From CAVQBJ01 sp963819075 (GTDB lineage Bacteria; Actinomycetota; Thermoleophilia; Solirubrobacterales; Solirubrobacteraceae), in assembly GCA_963819075.1 (NCBI GenBank), contig CAWFUP010000001.1, positions 62,001-126,000 on the forward strand: DNA of 64,000 nucleotides. Reading direction: 5' to 3'. Below the pieces are notes generated by a model. The model did no database searches. It was not told where the DNA came from and worked only from the letters and a program-made list of their open reading frames with translations. Position 1 is the first letter of the stretch, and the number at the start of each line of letters is the position of its first letter. Made by a program: the position numbers and the translations under genes. This document shows positions 51,640 to 59,632 of the stretch, piece by piece.

Positions 51640-52408
51640 AGTCTCAATCGCGCTGGGAACGATCGCCGCCATCGGCGCGCTCGCCCTCCCAGCCTCGGCC
51701 CTCGCGGCCCAGGTGTTCACCTTCACGCCGACGCTGACGGGCCCGGCGAACGGATCGGGGGCGGTGACTACCCCCTTCACGATCGGCAACTCGCTCGGCG
51801 GCCTGCCGTCGCCGCTGGCCGGTGCGACGACGGTCGAGCTTCCTGCTGGTGTCAGCTACAGCGCGGTGGCCGCCTCGGCCAAGCTGTTCCCGAAGTGCTC
51901 GGCGGCCGTCATCAACGCGGCCACCGGCAGCACCCCGCCGGCGTGCCCGGCCGGCTCGCTCGTCGGCAGCGGCACCTCGACGTTCGCTGCGCTCATCGGA
52001 TCGCAGACGCTCAACGAGGTGTCGACGATCAAGATCTACCTGACCGCGTCAAGCCCGGTCACCCTCACGTTCTGGGGCGCCGGCACGAGCCCGATCGCCG
52101 AGACGAAGATCTTCACCGGCACGCTCATGCCCGACTCGGGTCTGTACGGCGAGAAGATCATCGTCAACACGCCCACGATCACCACGGTGCCCGGCGGTCC
52201 CGACGCCTCGGTCACGCAGTACAGCACCACGATTACCGGCACGGCGAAGGTCAAGTCCAAGAAGGGCAAGAAGACGGTGACGAAGACCATCTACTTCGTC
52301 CCGCTTCCCAAGAAGTGCCCGTCGTCGCAGCTGCACTGGTCGATCTCGAGCGGATTCGAAGACGGCACGACCGCGAGCACGACGGCCACCACGGCCTGCA
52401 CGCTGTAG
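51632..52408 (+). CDS. Secreted protein with single Cys-paired beta module
   Basis: 258 residues from GTG 51632 (AAGGAG 51620-51625). Signal peptide ends in SALAA (residue about 26). The body has ATTVELPAGVSYSAVAASAK, then FPKCSAA...PPACPAGSLVGSG, a beta strand NEVSTIKIYLTASSPVTLTF, and TPTITTVPGGPDASVTQYST. A Lys-rich stretch (KVKSKKGKKTVTKTIY) comes before the end, which has a Cys in KKCPSSQLHW and one in TTACTL. It is a relative of the protein at 52476, and the LP-G / C / CPxxSxVG pattern recalls the modules of the large protein at 38373. No named family; probably extracellular. Confidence 0.87.
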   Translation: MRKVSIALGTIAAIGALALPASALAAQVFTFTPTLTGPANGSGAVTTPFTIGNSLGGLPSPLAGATTVELPAGVSYSAVAASAKLFPKCSAAVINAATGSTPPACPAGSLVGSGTSTFAALIGSQTLNEVSTIKIYLTASSPVTLTFWGAGTSPIAETKIFTGTLMPDSGLYGEKIIVNTPTITTVPGGPDASVTQYSTTITGTAKVKSKKGKKTVTKTIYFVPLPKKCPSSQLHWSISSGFEDGTTASTTATTACTL

Positions 52409-52432
52409 GCACCGCACCACCGTTCTAAACGC

Positions 52433-52474
52433 ACGACGAGGGCGGTCCCCCCCAGGGGGGCCGCCCTTCGTCGT
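52433..52474. terminator. Bidirectional terminator between convergent secreted-protein genes
   Basis: ACGACGA-GGGCGG-t-CCCCC (from 52433) pairs with GGGGG-CCGCCC-t-TCGTCGT (to 52473), with two single-base bulges, and ends in TTT. It lies between two convergent genes and can stop both. Confidence 0.8.
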
Positions 52475-52475
52475 T

Positions 52476-53333
52476 TCAGGGGCAGGCGATCGGCGCCGGC
52501 ACCGTCGACGTGCTGCCGTCGGCGTAGGTGAAGCGCATCTCGAACGGGAAGCCGCCGGGCGGGCAGCTCGCCGGGACCGTGAGGCCCTTGACGTGCTGGA
52601 GGACGCGGCGTGTCACGGTGCGGGTCACTTTCTTCGTCGTGCCGCCGACCCGGAGCGTCGTGACCACCCGCACCTTCTTGTTGACGTAGTAGGCGGCGTT
52701 GGGCGCGCCGATCGTGGACTTCAGGCTGACGATCGAGGCATCCGGGCCGCCGGGCACGGTGGGGATCGGCGGAACGTTCACGACGAACTCGAAGCCGTAC
52801 GGCGCGCTGGCCGGCTCCTGGGTACCGGCGAACGCGAGCTGCTCGGAGACCGGGGTCGTGCCGTCCGCATAGAAGTCGAGCACCGCGTGCCCGGGGGTCG
52901 ACGGCCCGAGGTAGATCGTCATCGCTGCGGTCTCGTTGAGCGTTGTGGTGCCGAGCACCGCGGCGGCCTGCGCGCTGCCGAACCCGGCGAACGACGTCGT
53001 CGGGCAGGCTGACGAACCAACTGACGCGAGCGCGCTGAGCGACGGGCAGATCCCGAGACCGGTCGTGTCAATCGACGCGCCGGCGGGCAGCATGGTCACC
53101 ACCTGCGTGATCGGCTGCGGTAGGGCTCCGGTGGTGTCCCCGAGCTGGAAGGAGAACACGAGCGAGGTGGGAGAGCCGAGCTTGTCCGGGATAAAGCTCG
53201 CGCTCGCCGTGGCCACCGGCGCTGCGGCGGCGCTCGTAGCGAGCGTCAGGGCGACCGCGGCGGTCGTCATCGCGGCGGCCGTCAGGCGCAGGTATGTCCG
53301 CGGCTCACCGACCGGACCCGCCCGCCGGCGCAT
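52476..53333 (-). CDS. Secreted protein, relative of the convergent gene at 51632
   Basis: 285 residues. The signal peptide is LRLTAAAMTTAAVALTLATS ending in AAAAP (about residue 38). The mature protein has FSFQLGDTTGALPQPITQVV, TMLPAGASIDTTGLGICPSL, then SSACPTTSFAGFGSA, a strand NETAAMTIYL and NVPPIPTVPGGPDASIVSLK, matching the convergent protein's order. It ends with Cys residues in PASCPPGGFPFEM and PAPIACP. Three bases separate it from the upstream TetR stop, so it is in the TetR operon and may be controlled by it. Confidence 0.88.
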   Translation of the reverse strand: MRRRAGPVGEPRTYLRLTAAAMTTAAVALTLATSAAAAPVATASASFIPDKLGSPTSLVFSFQLGDTTGALPQPITQVVTMLPAGASIDTTGLGICPSLSALASVGSSACPTTSFAGFGSAQAAAVLGTTTLNETAAMTIYLGPSTPGHAVLDFYADGTTPVSEQLAFAGTQEPASAPYGFEFVVNVPPIPTVPGGPDASIVSLKSTIGAPNAAYYVNKKVRVVTTLRVGGTTKKVTRTVTRRVLQHVKGLTVPASCPPGGFPFEMRFTYADGSTSTVPAPIACP

Positions 53334-53336
53334 CGG

Positions 53337-54023
53337 TCACTCGGCCCGGGTCTCGGCCCCGCGCCGGGCGCGCGTGACCCGGGTCGCTCCGTTGTGGCCG
53401 AGGTAGGGAACGAGCGCGAAGTACAGCAGCTCGTCGAGTGCGTCCGGCAGCGTGCTCGTGTCGCCGGCGAGCACCCGCAGGTAGAGGACCTGCGCGATCC
53501 CTCCGACCACGGCTTCCGAGATGTTCGGCGGAAGCTGGCCGCCATATGGCGATTCGCCGCGCCCCTGCTCGAACAGCGGCACGAAGCGTCGCACGGCATG
53601 GTCATAGCGCTCGAGCGCTCGGGGCCCGGCCGCGAGCACCTCGACGAGTCCGACTCGCGCGCTCTCGGGGCGATCGGCTAGTAGCTCCAGCATTGCCTGT
53701 AAGCCCCGGCGGATGCGTTCGGGCCACGCCGCCTCGCTCGCGAAGGCGTCGGCGACGTTGTCGGCGAGCGTGTCGACGAGCCTGTCGTAGGCGGCCAGGA
53801 AGCAGTCTTCCTTGTTCGTGTACAAGTCGTAGAACGTCTTGCGCGAGACGCCGGAGCGCTCGAGGATGTCCGCGACCGTCGTTTCGCCGTATCCCTTCTC
53901 GGCCACGACCTCGACCGTCGCGGCGATCAGTCGTGCGCGCTGGTTGTGGGCCACGAACTGCGGCGACAGCCCGTGCTTGCCGCGCGGGAGCCTTTCGGGG
54001 GTGCGGTCTCGGGGCTCGGCCAT
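53337..54023 (-). CDS. TetR family regulator in an operon with a secreted protein
   Basis: 228 residues from ATG 54023. It has LPRGKHGLSPQFV, then the helix-turn-helix ARLIAATVEVVAEKGYGETT, VADILERSGVSRKTFYDLYT and KEDCFLAAYD. The ligand domain ends in LLYFALVPYLGHNG. An in-frame ATG at 54092 exists, but the region before 54023 has a TATAAA (10-15 bases upstream) that looks like a -10 box, so the transcript may be nearly leaderless. The secreted-protein gene follows after 3 bases. Confidence 0.92.
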   Translation of the reverse strand: MAEPRDRTPERLPRGKHGLSPQFVAHNQRARLIAATVEVVAEKGYGETTVADILERSGVSRKTFYDLYTNKEDCFLAAYDRLVDTLADNVADAFASEAAWPERIRRGLQAMLELLADRPESARVGLVEVLAAGPRALERYDHAVRRFVPLFEQGRGESPYGGQLPPNISEAVVGGIAQVLYLRVLAGDTSTLPDALDELLYFALVPYLGHNGATRVTRARRGAETRAE

Positions 54024-54144
54024 GGTGGTTAGGCCTTTATATCCACCCAGCTGGCCCACGTCGATGGCCAACAGCCCAATAGACGATGGCACGGCTGCGG
54101 CCGCCGCGCCGGCCGGCGCGGTCCTGCGAGGGTGCGGCGAGGGG

Positions 54145-54804
54145 CTAGGCGACCGCGAGTGCCGACGCCCGCCGGTGCCCGAGATAGGGCACGAGGGCGA
54201 AATAGACGAGATCCGGCAGCAGATTCGACAGGCCCGGGATGTCGCCGCTGGCCACGTGATGCTGAATCGTCAGCGCGATCCCGCCCACGATCGCATCCGA
54301 CGTCGGCGCCGGCACATCGTACGCGACATGCTCTCGTCCCTCGTCGAAGTAGGGCACAAAGCGCTGATACGCGCGCCGCACCTCGAGCGTCGCCGCCGGG
54401 CCGGCGGATCCCGCCTCGACCATGGCCAGACGTGTTCGCGCCGGATCGGTCACAAGCGCTCCGACGAACGCCTGTAGCCCGACCCGCATCCGCTCGGGCC
54501 ACGAGGCCCCCGACGAACACGCGGCTGCCACGACACGCTCCAGGTCGCCGACCGCATCGTTGATCGTCTCGACGAAGCATTCCTCTTTCCCGGCGAACTG
54601 GCGCGCGAACACCGATCGCGTCACCCCGGCACGCTCGAGCACTTCGTTGATCTCCGTACCGGCGTAGCCGCGCTCGGTCACCGTCTCGACCATCGCATCC
54701 AGGATCCGCTTGCGCTCCGGATCCTCGCCACCGGCCTGCGACCGGCGTCGCCTCTCGGCCACGGCTGCCACTCGCGCCGAGGTCCCAACCTCGCTTCGAC
54801 CCAT
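54145..54804 (-). CDS. TetR family regulator, fourth of the cluster
   Basis: 219 residues from ATG 54804; GGAGGAGA lies upstream. The helix-turn-helix is ERKRILDAMVETVTERGYAG, then INEVLERAGVTRSVFARQFA and KEECFVETI. It lacks the LPRGRH motif of the other three but shares the ending LVYFALVPYLGHR. An 18-base palindrome (54907-54924) about 100 bases upstream may be its operator. Its 3' end is 122 bases from the next regulator's start. Confidence 0.92.
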   Translation of the reverse strand: MGRSEVGTSARVAAVAERRRRSQAGGEDPERKRILDAMVETVTERGYAGTEINEVLERAGVTRSVFARQFAGKEECFVETINDAVGDLERVVAAACSSGASWPERMRVGLQAFVGALVTDPARTRLAMVEAGSAGPAATLEVRRAYQRFVPYFDEGREHVAYDVPAPTSDAIVGGIALTIQHHVASGDIPGLSNLLPDLVYFALVPYLGHRRASALAVA

Positions 54805-54906
54805 GTTGTCTCCTCCACTGCGCCTGTGCCGACAGCACAAACCTGACCCTGAGAGGCCCAACAGCGCGGCTCAACAATCCGTACTCCCCTCGACGTGACC
54901 CGCGCT

Positions 54907-54924
54907 GTCTACGTCAACGTAGAC
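54907..54924. promoter_or_regulatory. 18-base palindrome between the TetR cluster and ftsH
   Basis: GTCTACGT-ca-ACGTAGAC is a perfect 8-base inverted repeat with a 2-base centre, typical of a dimeric regulator site. The unit TCAACGT found in it recurs at 54941-54947 and as TCAACG at 54955-54960. It lies in the 244-base divergent gap and could serve either gene. Confidence 0.6.
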
Positions 54925-55048
54925 GCTGCGCCCTCCCAAGTCAACGTGCATCTGTCAACGGGTCCAATCTTGTAGCAGCGCGCCCGGACGCCACCGGCCG
55001 GGCGCGGCGCTGGCGATCCGCTACCGTGCGTCGAGACGCACCGCAGCC

Positions 55049-57103
55049 ATGGCCACCGACAAGCAGAACGTCGACCCACACAAGGCCCCGATGCCGCGGG
55101 ACAAGGGCGGTTGGCAGGTGGCGCCCGCGCCCGACGGTCGCGGGCTGCCGGACGAGCACAAGCCGACGCCGCCGCATCGCACGCGCGGCTTCCTCATCTT
55201 CGTGCTCGTCCTGCTTGTCCTCGACTGGGGCTCGGTGTTCCTCCTGCAGCCGTCAAGCGAGCCGCGGGTGACGGTTCCGTTCAGTCCGTACTTCCTCGAT
55301 CAGGTCGAGGCCGGCAAGGTCAAGTCGATCTCGTCCAAGGGCGACACGATCCAGGGGACGTTCACGACGAAGCTGACCTACCCGGCGAATGACAAGTCGG
55401 CGACGCCGACGACGCTGTTCGCGACCGAGGTTCCGACCTTCTGGAACAACCCGCAGCTCGCCAACCTGCTCGCCTCCAAGAACGTCGTCATCAACGCGCA
55501 GTCGACGTCGACCAGCCAGTCCGTCTTTCTGTCGCTGCTGCTTGGCTTCGGCCCGGTGCTGCTCATCGTCGGGCTGTTCGTGCTGTTGGCCCGTCGCGCC
55601 TCGGCCGGAGGCGGCATGGGCGCGCTCGGAAATTTCGGCCGCTCGCAGGCGCGGCGTGTCGATCCGGAAAAGATCCGGGTCACGTTCGAGGACGTCGCCG
55701 GCATCGACGAGGCGAAGTTCGAGCTCACGGAGATCGTCGACTTCCTGCGTGAGCCCGACAAGTACGGACGGCTCGGGGGACGGATGCCCCACGGCGTGCT
55801 CCTCTCCGGGCCCCCCGGCACCGGTAAGACACTGCTCGCTCGCGCGGTGGCCGGCGAGGCGCATGCCGCGTTCTTCTCGATCTCGGCGTCGGAGTTCATC
55901 GAGGCCATCGTCGGCGTGGGCGCCGCCCGCGTGCGCGACCTCTTCAGCAAGGCGAAGGAGGCCGCGCCCGCGATCATCTTCATCGACGAGCTCGACGCCA
56001 TCGGCCGCTCGCGCGCCGGCCAGGTCGCCGTCACCGGCGCCAATGACGAGCGCGAGCAGACGCTCGACCAGATCCTCACCGAGTTGGATGGGTTCGAGCC
56101 GGCCGAGGCCGTCGTCGTGCTGGCCGCCACCAACCGACCGGAGATCCTCGACCAGGCGCTGCTGCGCCCCGGTCGCTTCGATCGCCGCGTGGCGATCCAG
56201 CCGCCGGACCGCATCGGCCGGCGCAAGATCCTCGAGGTGCACACGCGCTCGATCCCGCTCGACGAGGACGTGGATCTCGATGCCATCGCCGCGACGACCC
56301 CCGGCATGGTCGGCGCCGATCTCGCCAACCTCGCCAACGAGGCCGCGCTGCTCGCCGCCCGCCGTGGTCACGACAAGGTGCACCTCGCCGACTTCACCGA
56401 CACCCTCGAGAAGATCCTGCTCGGCGCGCCGCGCGGGATCGTGCTCGGCCCCGCCGATCGCGAGCGGACGGCCTATCACGAGGGCGGTCACGCCATCGTC
56501 GGGATGCTCACCCCCGGGGCGGACCCGGTGCGCAAGGTGTCGATCATCCCCCGTGGCCAGGCGCTCGGCGTGACCCTGTCGGCCCCCAACTCCGATCGGG
56601 TTTCGTATACGCGCGAGGAGCTCGAGGCGAAGGTCGCCGTCGCCCTCGGCGGGCGCGTGGCCGAGGAGGTCGTATACGGCACGATCACCACGGGCGCCGA
56701 GTCGGACATCCAGCAGCTCACCCAGATCGTCCGCCACATGGTCGGGCGCTGGGGCATGAGCGAGCGCATCGGCCCGGTCGCCGTGCTGCCGAGTGACGCC
56801 GACGGCCCGTTCTTCCCGGGCATGAGCGAGACGTCGCCGGACATGGCGAAGATCATCGACGACGAGGTCGCCCGCATCGTCGGCGAGGCCCACGAGGCCG
56901 TCACCGCGCTTCTGACCGAGCACCGCGCTCAGCTCGAGAACCTCGCTCGCGAGCTGCTCGCCCGCGAGACGCTCGACGGCCTGGACGCCTACGCCGCGGC
57001 TGGCGTGGCGGCGCCGCCTCCCGAGCTGCTCGTCGAGGAGCCCACCCAGACGGGGGTGCTCATCGGCTCCGCCGAGCACGGCGCGACGGACGACACGGTT
57101 TGA
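55049..57103 (+). CDS. ftsH: FtsH-type AAA+ zinc metalloprotease with variant pore loop
   Basis: 684 residues. Two membrane helices (47-65 and 160-180) flank an extracellular domain. AAA+ motifs: Walker A GPPGTGKT (254-261), Walker B IIFIDELDA (309-317), and the second region of homology ATNRPEILDQALLRPGRFDRR. The zinc site is HEGGH (477-481). The pore loop reads EFIEAIVGVGAARVRD, where most FtsH have EMFVGVGA: the aromatic Phe is Ile (residue 287). That Phe grips the substrate in FtsH. The protein may therefore be a specialised paralogue; another copy presumably lies elsewhere in the genome. It should degrade membrane and soluble proteins. ATG 55049 has no clear Shine-Dalgarno. Confidence 0.93.
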   Translation: MATDKQNVDPHKAPMPRDKGGWQVAPAPDGRGLPDEHKPTPPHRTRGFLIFVLVLLVLDWGSVFLLQPSSEPRVTVPFSPYFLDQVEAGKVKSISSKGDTIQGTFTTKLTYPANDKSATPTTLFATEVPTFWNNPQLANLLASKNVVINAQSTSTSQSVFLSLLLGFGPVLLIVGLFVLLARRASAGGGMGALGNFGRSQARRVDPEKIRVTFEDVAGIDEAKFELTEIVDFLREPDKYGRLGGRMPHGVLLSGPPGTGKTLLARAVAGEAHAAFFSISASEFIEAIVGVGAARVRDLFSKAKEAAPAIIFIDELDAIGRSRAGQVAVTGANDEREQTLDQILTELDGFEPAEAVVVLAATNRPEILDQALLRPGRFDRRVAIQPPDRIGRRKILEVHTRSIPLDEDVDLDAIAATTPGMVGADLANLANEAALLAARRGHDKVHLADFTDTLEKILLGAPRGIVLGPADRERTAYHEGGHAIVGMLTPGADPVRKVSIIPRGQALGVTLSAPNSDRVSYTREELEAKVAVALGGRVAEEVVYGTITTGAESDIQQLTQIVRHMVGRWGMSERIGPVAVLPSDADGPFFPGMSETSPDMAKIIDDEVARIVGEAHEAVTALLTEHRAQLENLARELLARETLDGLDAYAAAGVAAPPPELLVEEPTQTGVLIGSAEHGATDDTV

Positions 57104-57121
57104 TGCGCCGCGCCGCCGGCG

Positions 57122-57382
57122 TCAGACTGGCTCGTCGCCTTCGGTGACGGCGAACACGATGTGGCGCCGAGCGACCGCGACGAACGCGTGCCGCTCGCTC
57201 GCGCCACCGTCGAGTGGCTGGACCGTCGTGTCCGTCAGCACGAGGAAGTCGCGCTCGGAGGCGTTGAGCAGGTCCGAGACGCGGCTGCGATATCCGTCAC
57301 GCGCCAGCGACACGACGCCGGTGATCCGGTGGCGGACCGTCTCGAGGCGGATCCGCTCCTGCCGCTGGTCGATCGTGTTCAC
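57122..57382 (-). CDS. Small conserved protein of unknown function
   Basis: 86 residues. The N-terminal half is IRLETVRHRITGVVSLARDG, then YRSRVSDLLNASERDFLVLT, then a variable linker and VARRHIVFAVTEGDEP. The pattern (ETxRHRxxG, RxSDLLN, FLxLTD) is one I have seen in short actinobacterial proteins of the DUF6812 type, but I am not certain of the name. It is likely a small beta-rich cytosolic protein. It converges on ftsH with 18 bases between stops. Confidence 0.78.
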   Translation of the reverse strand: MNTIDQRQERIRLETVRHRITGVVSLARDGYRSRVSDLLNASERDFLVLTDTTVQPLDGGASERHAFVAVARRHIVFAVTEGDEPV

Positions 57383-57460
57383 CGGGCCATTATGGCGAGT
57401 GCGTAGGCCCGGTCCTGTTATCGCTCGGGAACGTCCGCCGCGTGATCCGCTCGTCCCCGC

Positions 57461-58195
57461 TCAGCTCGGCTGCGCGGGGACGACGATCGTGAACGCGATC
57501 TGGTTGCTCAGCGCGAGCGTGTAGGCCTGGGGGGGACTACCGCTCAACGGGGTGAAGGCGTAGGTCTGCACCTCGAAGTCACCGGTCGGGCAGGTGCTGC
57601 CCGGCTGGGCGTTCAGCTCGACGAGCGGGATGCCACCGGGGCTGTAGCTCGACTCCCCGGATACGGAGGCCGCCACGGTGCTCGCCGTGACGTTGGGCAG
57701 GCTGAGGCAATACGTCCCGGTGGACGCGAGGGACACGCTGCTGAACTTCGACGTCTGGCTGCCCACGAACGCGGGCGAGCCGTTATTGGGCTGCACGAGC
57801 GCGTAGCCGAGCGCCCCCGATGGTCCGGGCGCGCCCGTGTTGCCCGTGTTGCCCTGCTGACCCTGAGGGCCCGCGGGGCCGGTCAGCCCGGCGGGACCGG
57901 TCGCGCCGGTCTTACCCGTCGGTCCCGCTTTGCCGGTCGAGCCCGTCTTGCCCGTCGAGCCCTTCGGTCCGAGGAAGCCCCGCGGCCCCTCCGGTCCCGG
58001 GATGCCCCGCGGTCCGCGCGGTCCGGGCACGAGGCACTCGCGTACGTGCTTGCGGTTGATGGTGACCGTGTAGCACTTCGTCTTCGCGGCCGCGGCGCTG
58101 GCGATGGTGTGCGCGAGCGCGGGTGCGGCCAGCGCGATGACGCCGATCGCGACCGGCGGCGCGAGGAGCTTGAGATGGCGGGCGAAGAAGGACAT
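57461..58195 (-). CDS. Secreted collagen-like Gly-X-Y protein
   Basis: 244 residues from ATG 58195; GGGAG lies about 9 bases upstream. The signal peptide core is APPVAIGVIALAAPALA. Residues about 57-135 are an uninterrupted Gly-X-Y tract (PRGPRGIPGPEGPRGFLGPK, then GSTGKTGSTGKAGPTGKTGA), ended by GAPGPSGALGYA. The C-terminal 110 residues are a beta-rich globular domain (STGTYCLSLPNVTASTVAAS) with Cys residues, probably the trimerisation part. It likely forms a trimeric stalk outside the cell. Interrupted collagen and C-terminal heads of this kind occur in many bacteria. Confidence 0.9.
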   Translation of the reverse strand: MSFFARHLKLLAPPVAIGVIALAAPALAHTIASAAAAKTKCYTVTINRKHVRECLVPGPRGPRGIPGPEGPRGFLGPKGSTGKTGSTGKAGPTGKTGATGPAGLTGPAGPQGQQGNTGNTGAPGPSGALGYALVQPNNGSPAFVGSQTSKFSSVSLASTGTYCLSLPNVTASTVAASVSGESSYSPGGIPLVELNAQPGSTCPTGDFEVQTYAFTPLSGSPPQAYTLALSNQIAFTIVVPAQPS

Positions 58196-58421
58196 GTGCG
58201 CGGACTCCCTTTCCTCCGGTGGCAAACGACAGGCAGGATGCGCCAGCGATCGGCGCGACCGTGGACGGGCAGGCCAGCGCCCGCCGCACGGCGGCGGTTC
58301 ATGGCTCAGAACACAACAGCGGCACACACGGAGCGGTCTCGGTGTGACGGCACGGTGACGGATGCGCCTGGCGGGTCATGCCGCCCCGAGCGGCCGACGC
58401 CGCGCCGAACCCCCCGGAGCC

Positions 58422-59435
58422 TCAGACGCGCTCGGTCGGCCGCGCCGCCAGCCCCGCGCGCACCGTCGGCAGCGGGCCGCCGATCAGCTCGCCCGGCCGG
58501 TTGCGCTCCTCGCGCACGATGTACAGCGGGCGGTGCTTGACCTCGTCGTAGATGCGCCCGACGTACTCGCCGATGACGCCGAGGGCGATGAGCTGGATCC
58601 CGCCCAGCAGCAGGATGGCGATCGTGATCGAGCCGAACCCCGGAAGGTAGGAGCCCGCGATGCGCAGGCCGAGCACGACCGGGATGGCGACAAAGGCGAG
58701 CCCCGCCGACAGCAGGCCGACGTACGTGGCCAGCTGCAGGGGCAGGTGCGAGAACGACGCGATCGCATCGAGGGAGAAGCGCAGCATCTTGCGCAGCGTG
58801 TACTTCGTCTCGCCGGCGTGGCGCGCGTCGCGCTCGTACTCGATCGCGGTCTGGCGGAAGCCGACCCAGACCGTCATGCCGCGCAGGAAGCGGCTGCGCT
58901 CGGTCATCGACAGCAGCGCGTCGAGCGCGCGGCGGTCGAGCAGGCGGAAGTCGCCCGAGTTCGGCTCGAGGTCGACCTGCGTCAGCGCGTTGAAGAGCTT
59001 GTAGAAGAACGAGGCCGTCGCGAGCTTGAAGGCGGTCTCGCCCTCGCGCTGGCGGCGCACGGCGTACACGACATCCGCTCCCTGCTGCCAGTGCTCGACC
59101 ATCGAGGGAATGAGCTCGGGCGGGTCCTGAAGGTCGGCGTCGATCATCGCCACCGCGTTGCCGACGGCGTGCTCGAGGCCCGCGGTCAGCGCGGCCTGAT
59201 GGCCGAAGTTGCGCGACAGATGCACGACGCGCACGCGCGGATCCTCGGCGGCGATGCGGTCGAGCAGGTCGGGGGTGCCGTCGGCGCTGCCGTCGTTGAC
59301 GAGGACGAGCTCGAAGTTGTAGTCGGCGAGCGCCGCGCACGTCCGCTGCACGAACGGCTCGATGAGCTCCTCTTCGTTGTAGACCGGAGCGACGACGCTG
59401 AGTAGGCTCAACGACCGCGGGGCGGTGTCTGCCAT
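58422..59435 (-). CDS. GT2 glycosyltransferase of the polyprenol-phosphate (GtrB/DPM1) type
   Basis: 337 residues from ATG 59435, with AAAGG upstream. The GT-A domain has SVVAPVYNEEELIEPF, VLVNDGSADGT, then DADLQDPPELIPSM (the DxD-type site) and LEPNSGDFRLLDRRALDALL. Two membrane helices follow (YVGLLSAGLAFVAIPVVLGL; ITIAILLLGGIQLIALGVIG), then YVGRIYDEVKHRPLYIV. Enzymes of this layout move a sugar from a nucleotide donor to undecaprenyl phosphate. The divergent GtrA gene is the usual flippase-like partner. Confidence 0.94.
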   Translation of the reverse strand: MADTAPRSLSLLSVVAPVYNEEELIEPFVQRTCAALADYNFELVLVNDGSADGTPDLLDRIAAEDPRVRVVHLSRNFGHQAALTAGLEHAVGNAVAMIDADLQDPPELIPSMVEHWQQGADVVYAVRRQREGETAFKLATASFFYKLFNALTQVDLEPNSGDFRLLDRRALDALLSMTERSRFLRGMTVWVGFRQTAIEYERDARHAGETKYTLRKMLRFSLDAIASFSHLPLQLATYVGLLSAGLAFVAIPVVLGLRIAGSYLPGFGSITIAILLLGGIQLIALGVIGEYVGRIYDEVKHRPLYIVREERNRPGELIGGPLPTVRAGLAARPTERV

Positions 59436-59632
59436 CGTGCCTTTCTGAGGCGGCCGAGATGCGGCCTTCGGTGTCTCGAATGCGGGAGGTGTGGGTTCCA
59501 TCCTACGGTGCTTTCTAGCCTGCAAGGAGGACGATACGCGACGGCGTCAGGATCGGCTAATCGATCCCTAACGGCGCCCTAACGGGCCGCCGGACCGACT
59601 ATCAGCCGCCTCTCACGTTCGTCGGTCATGCT

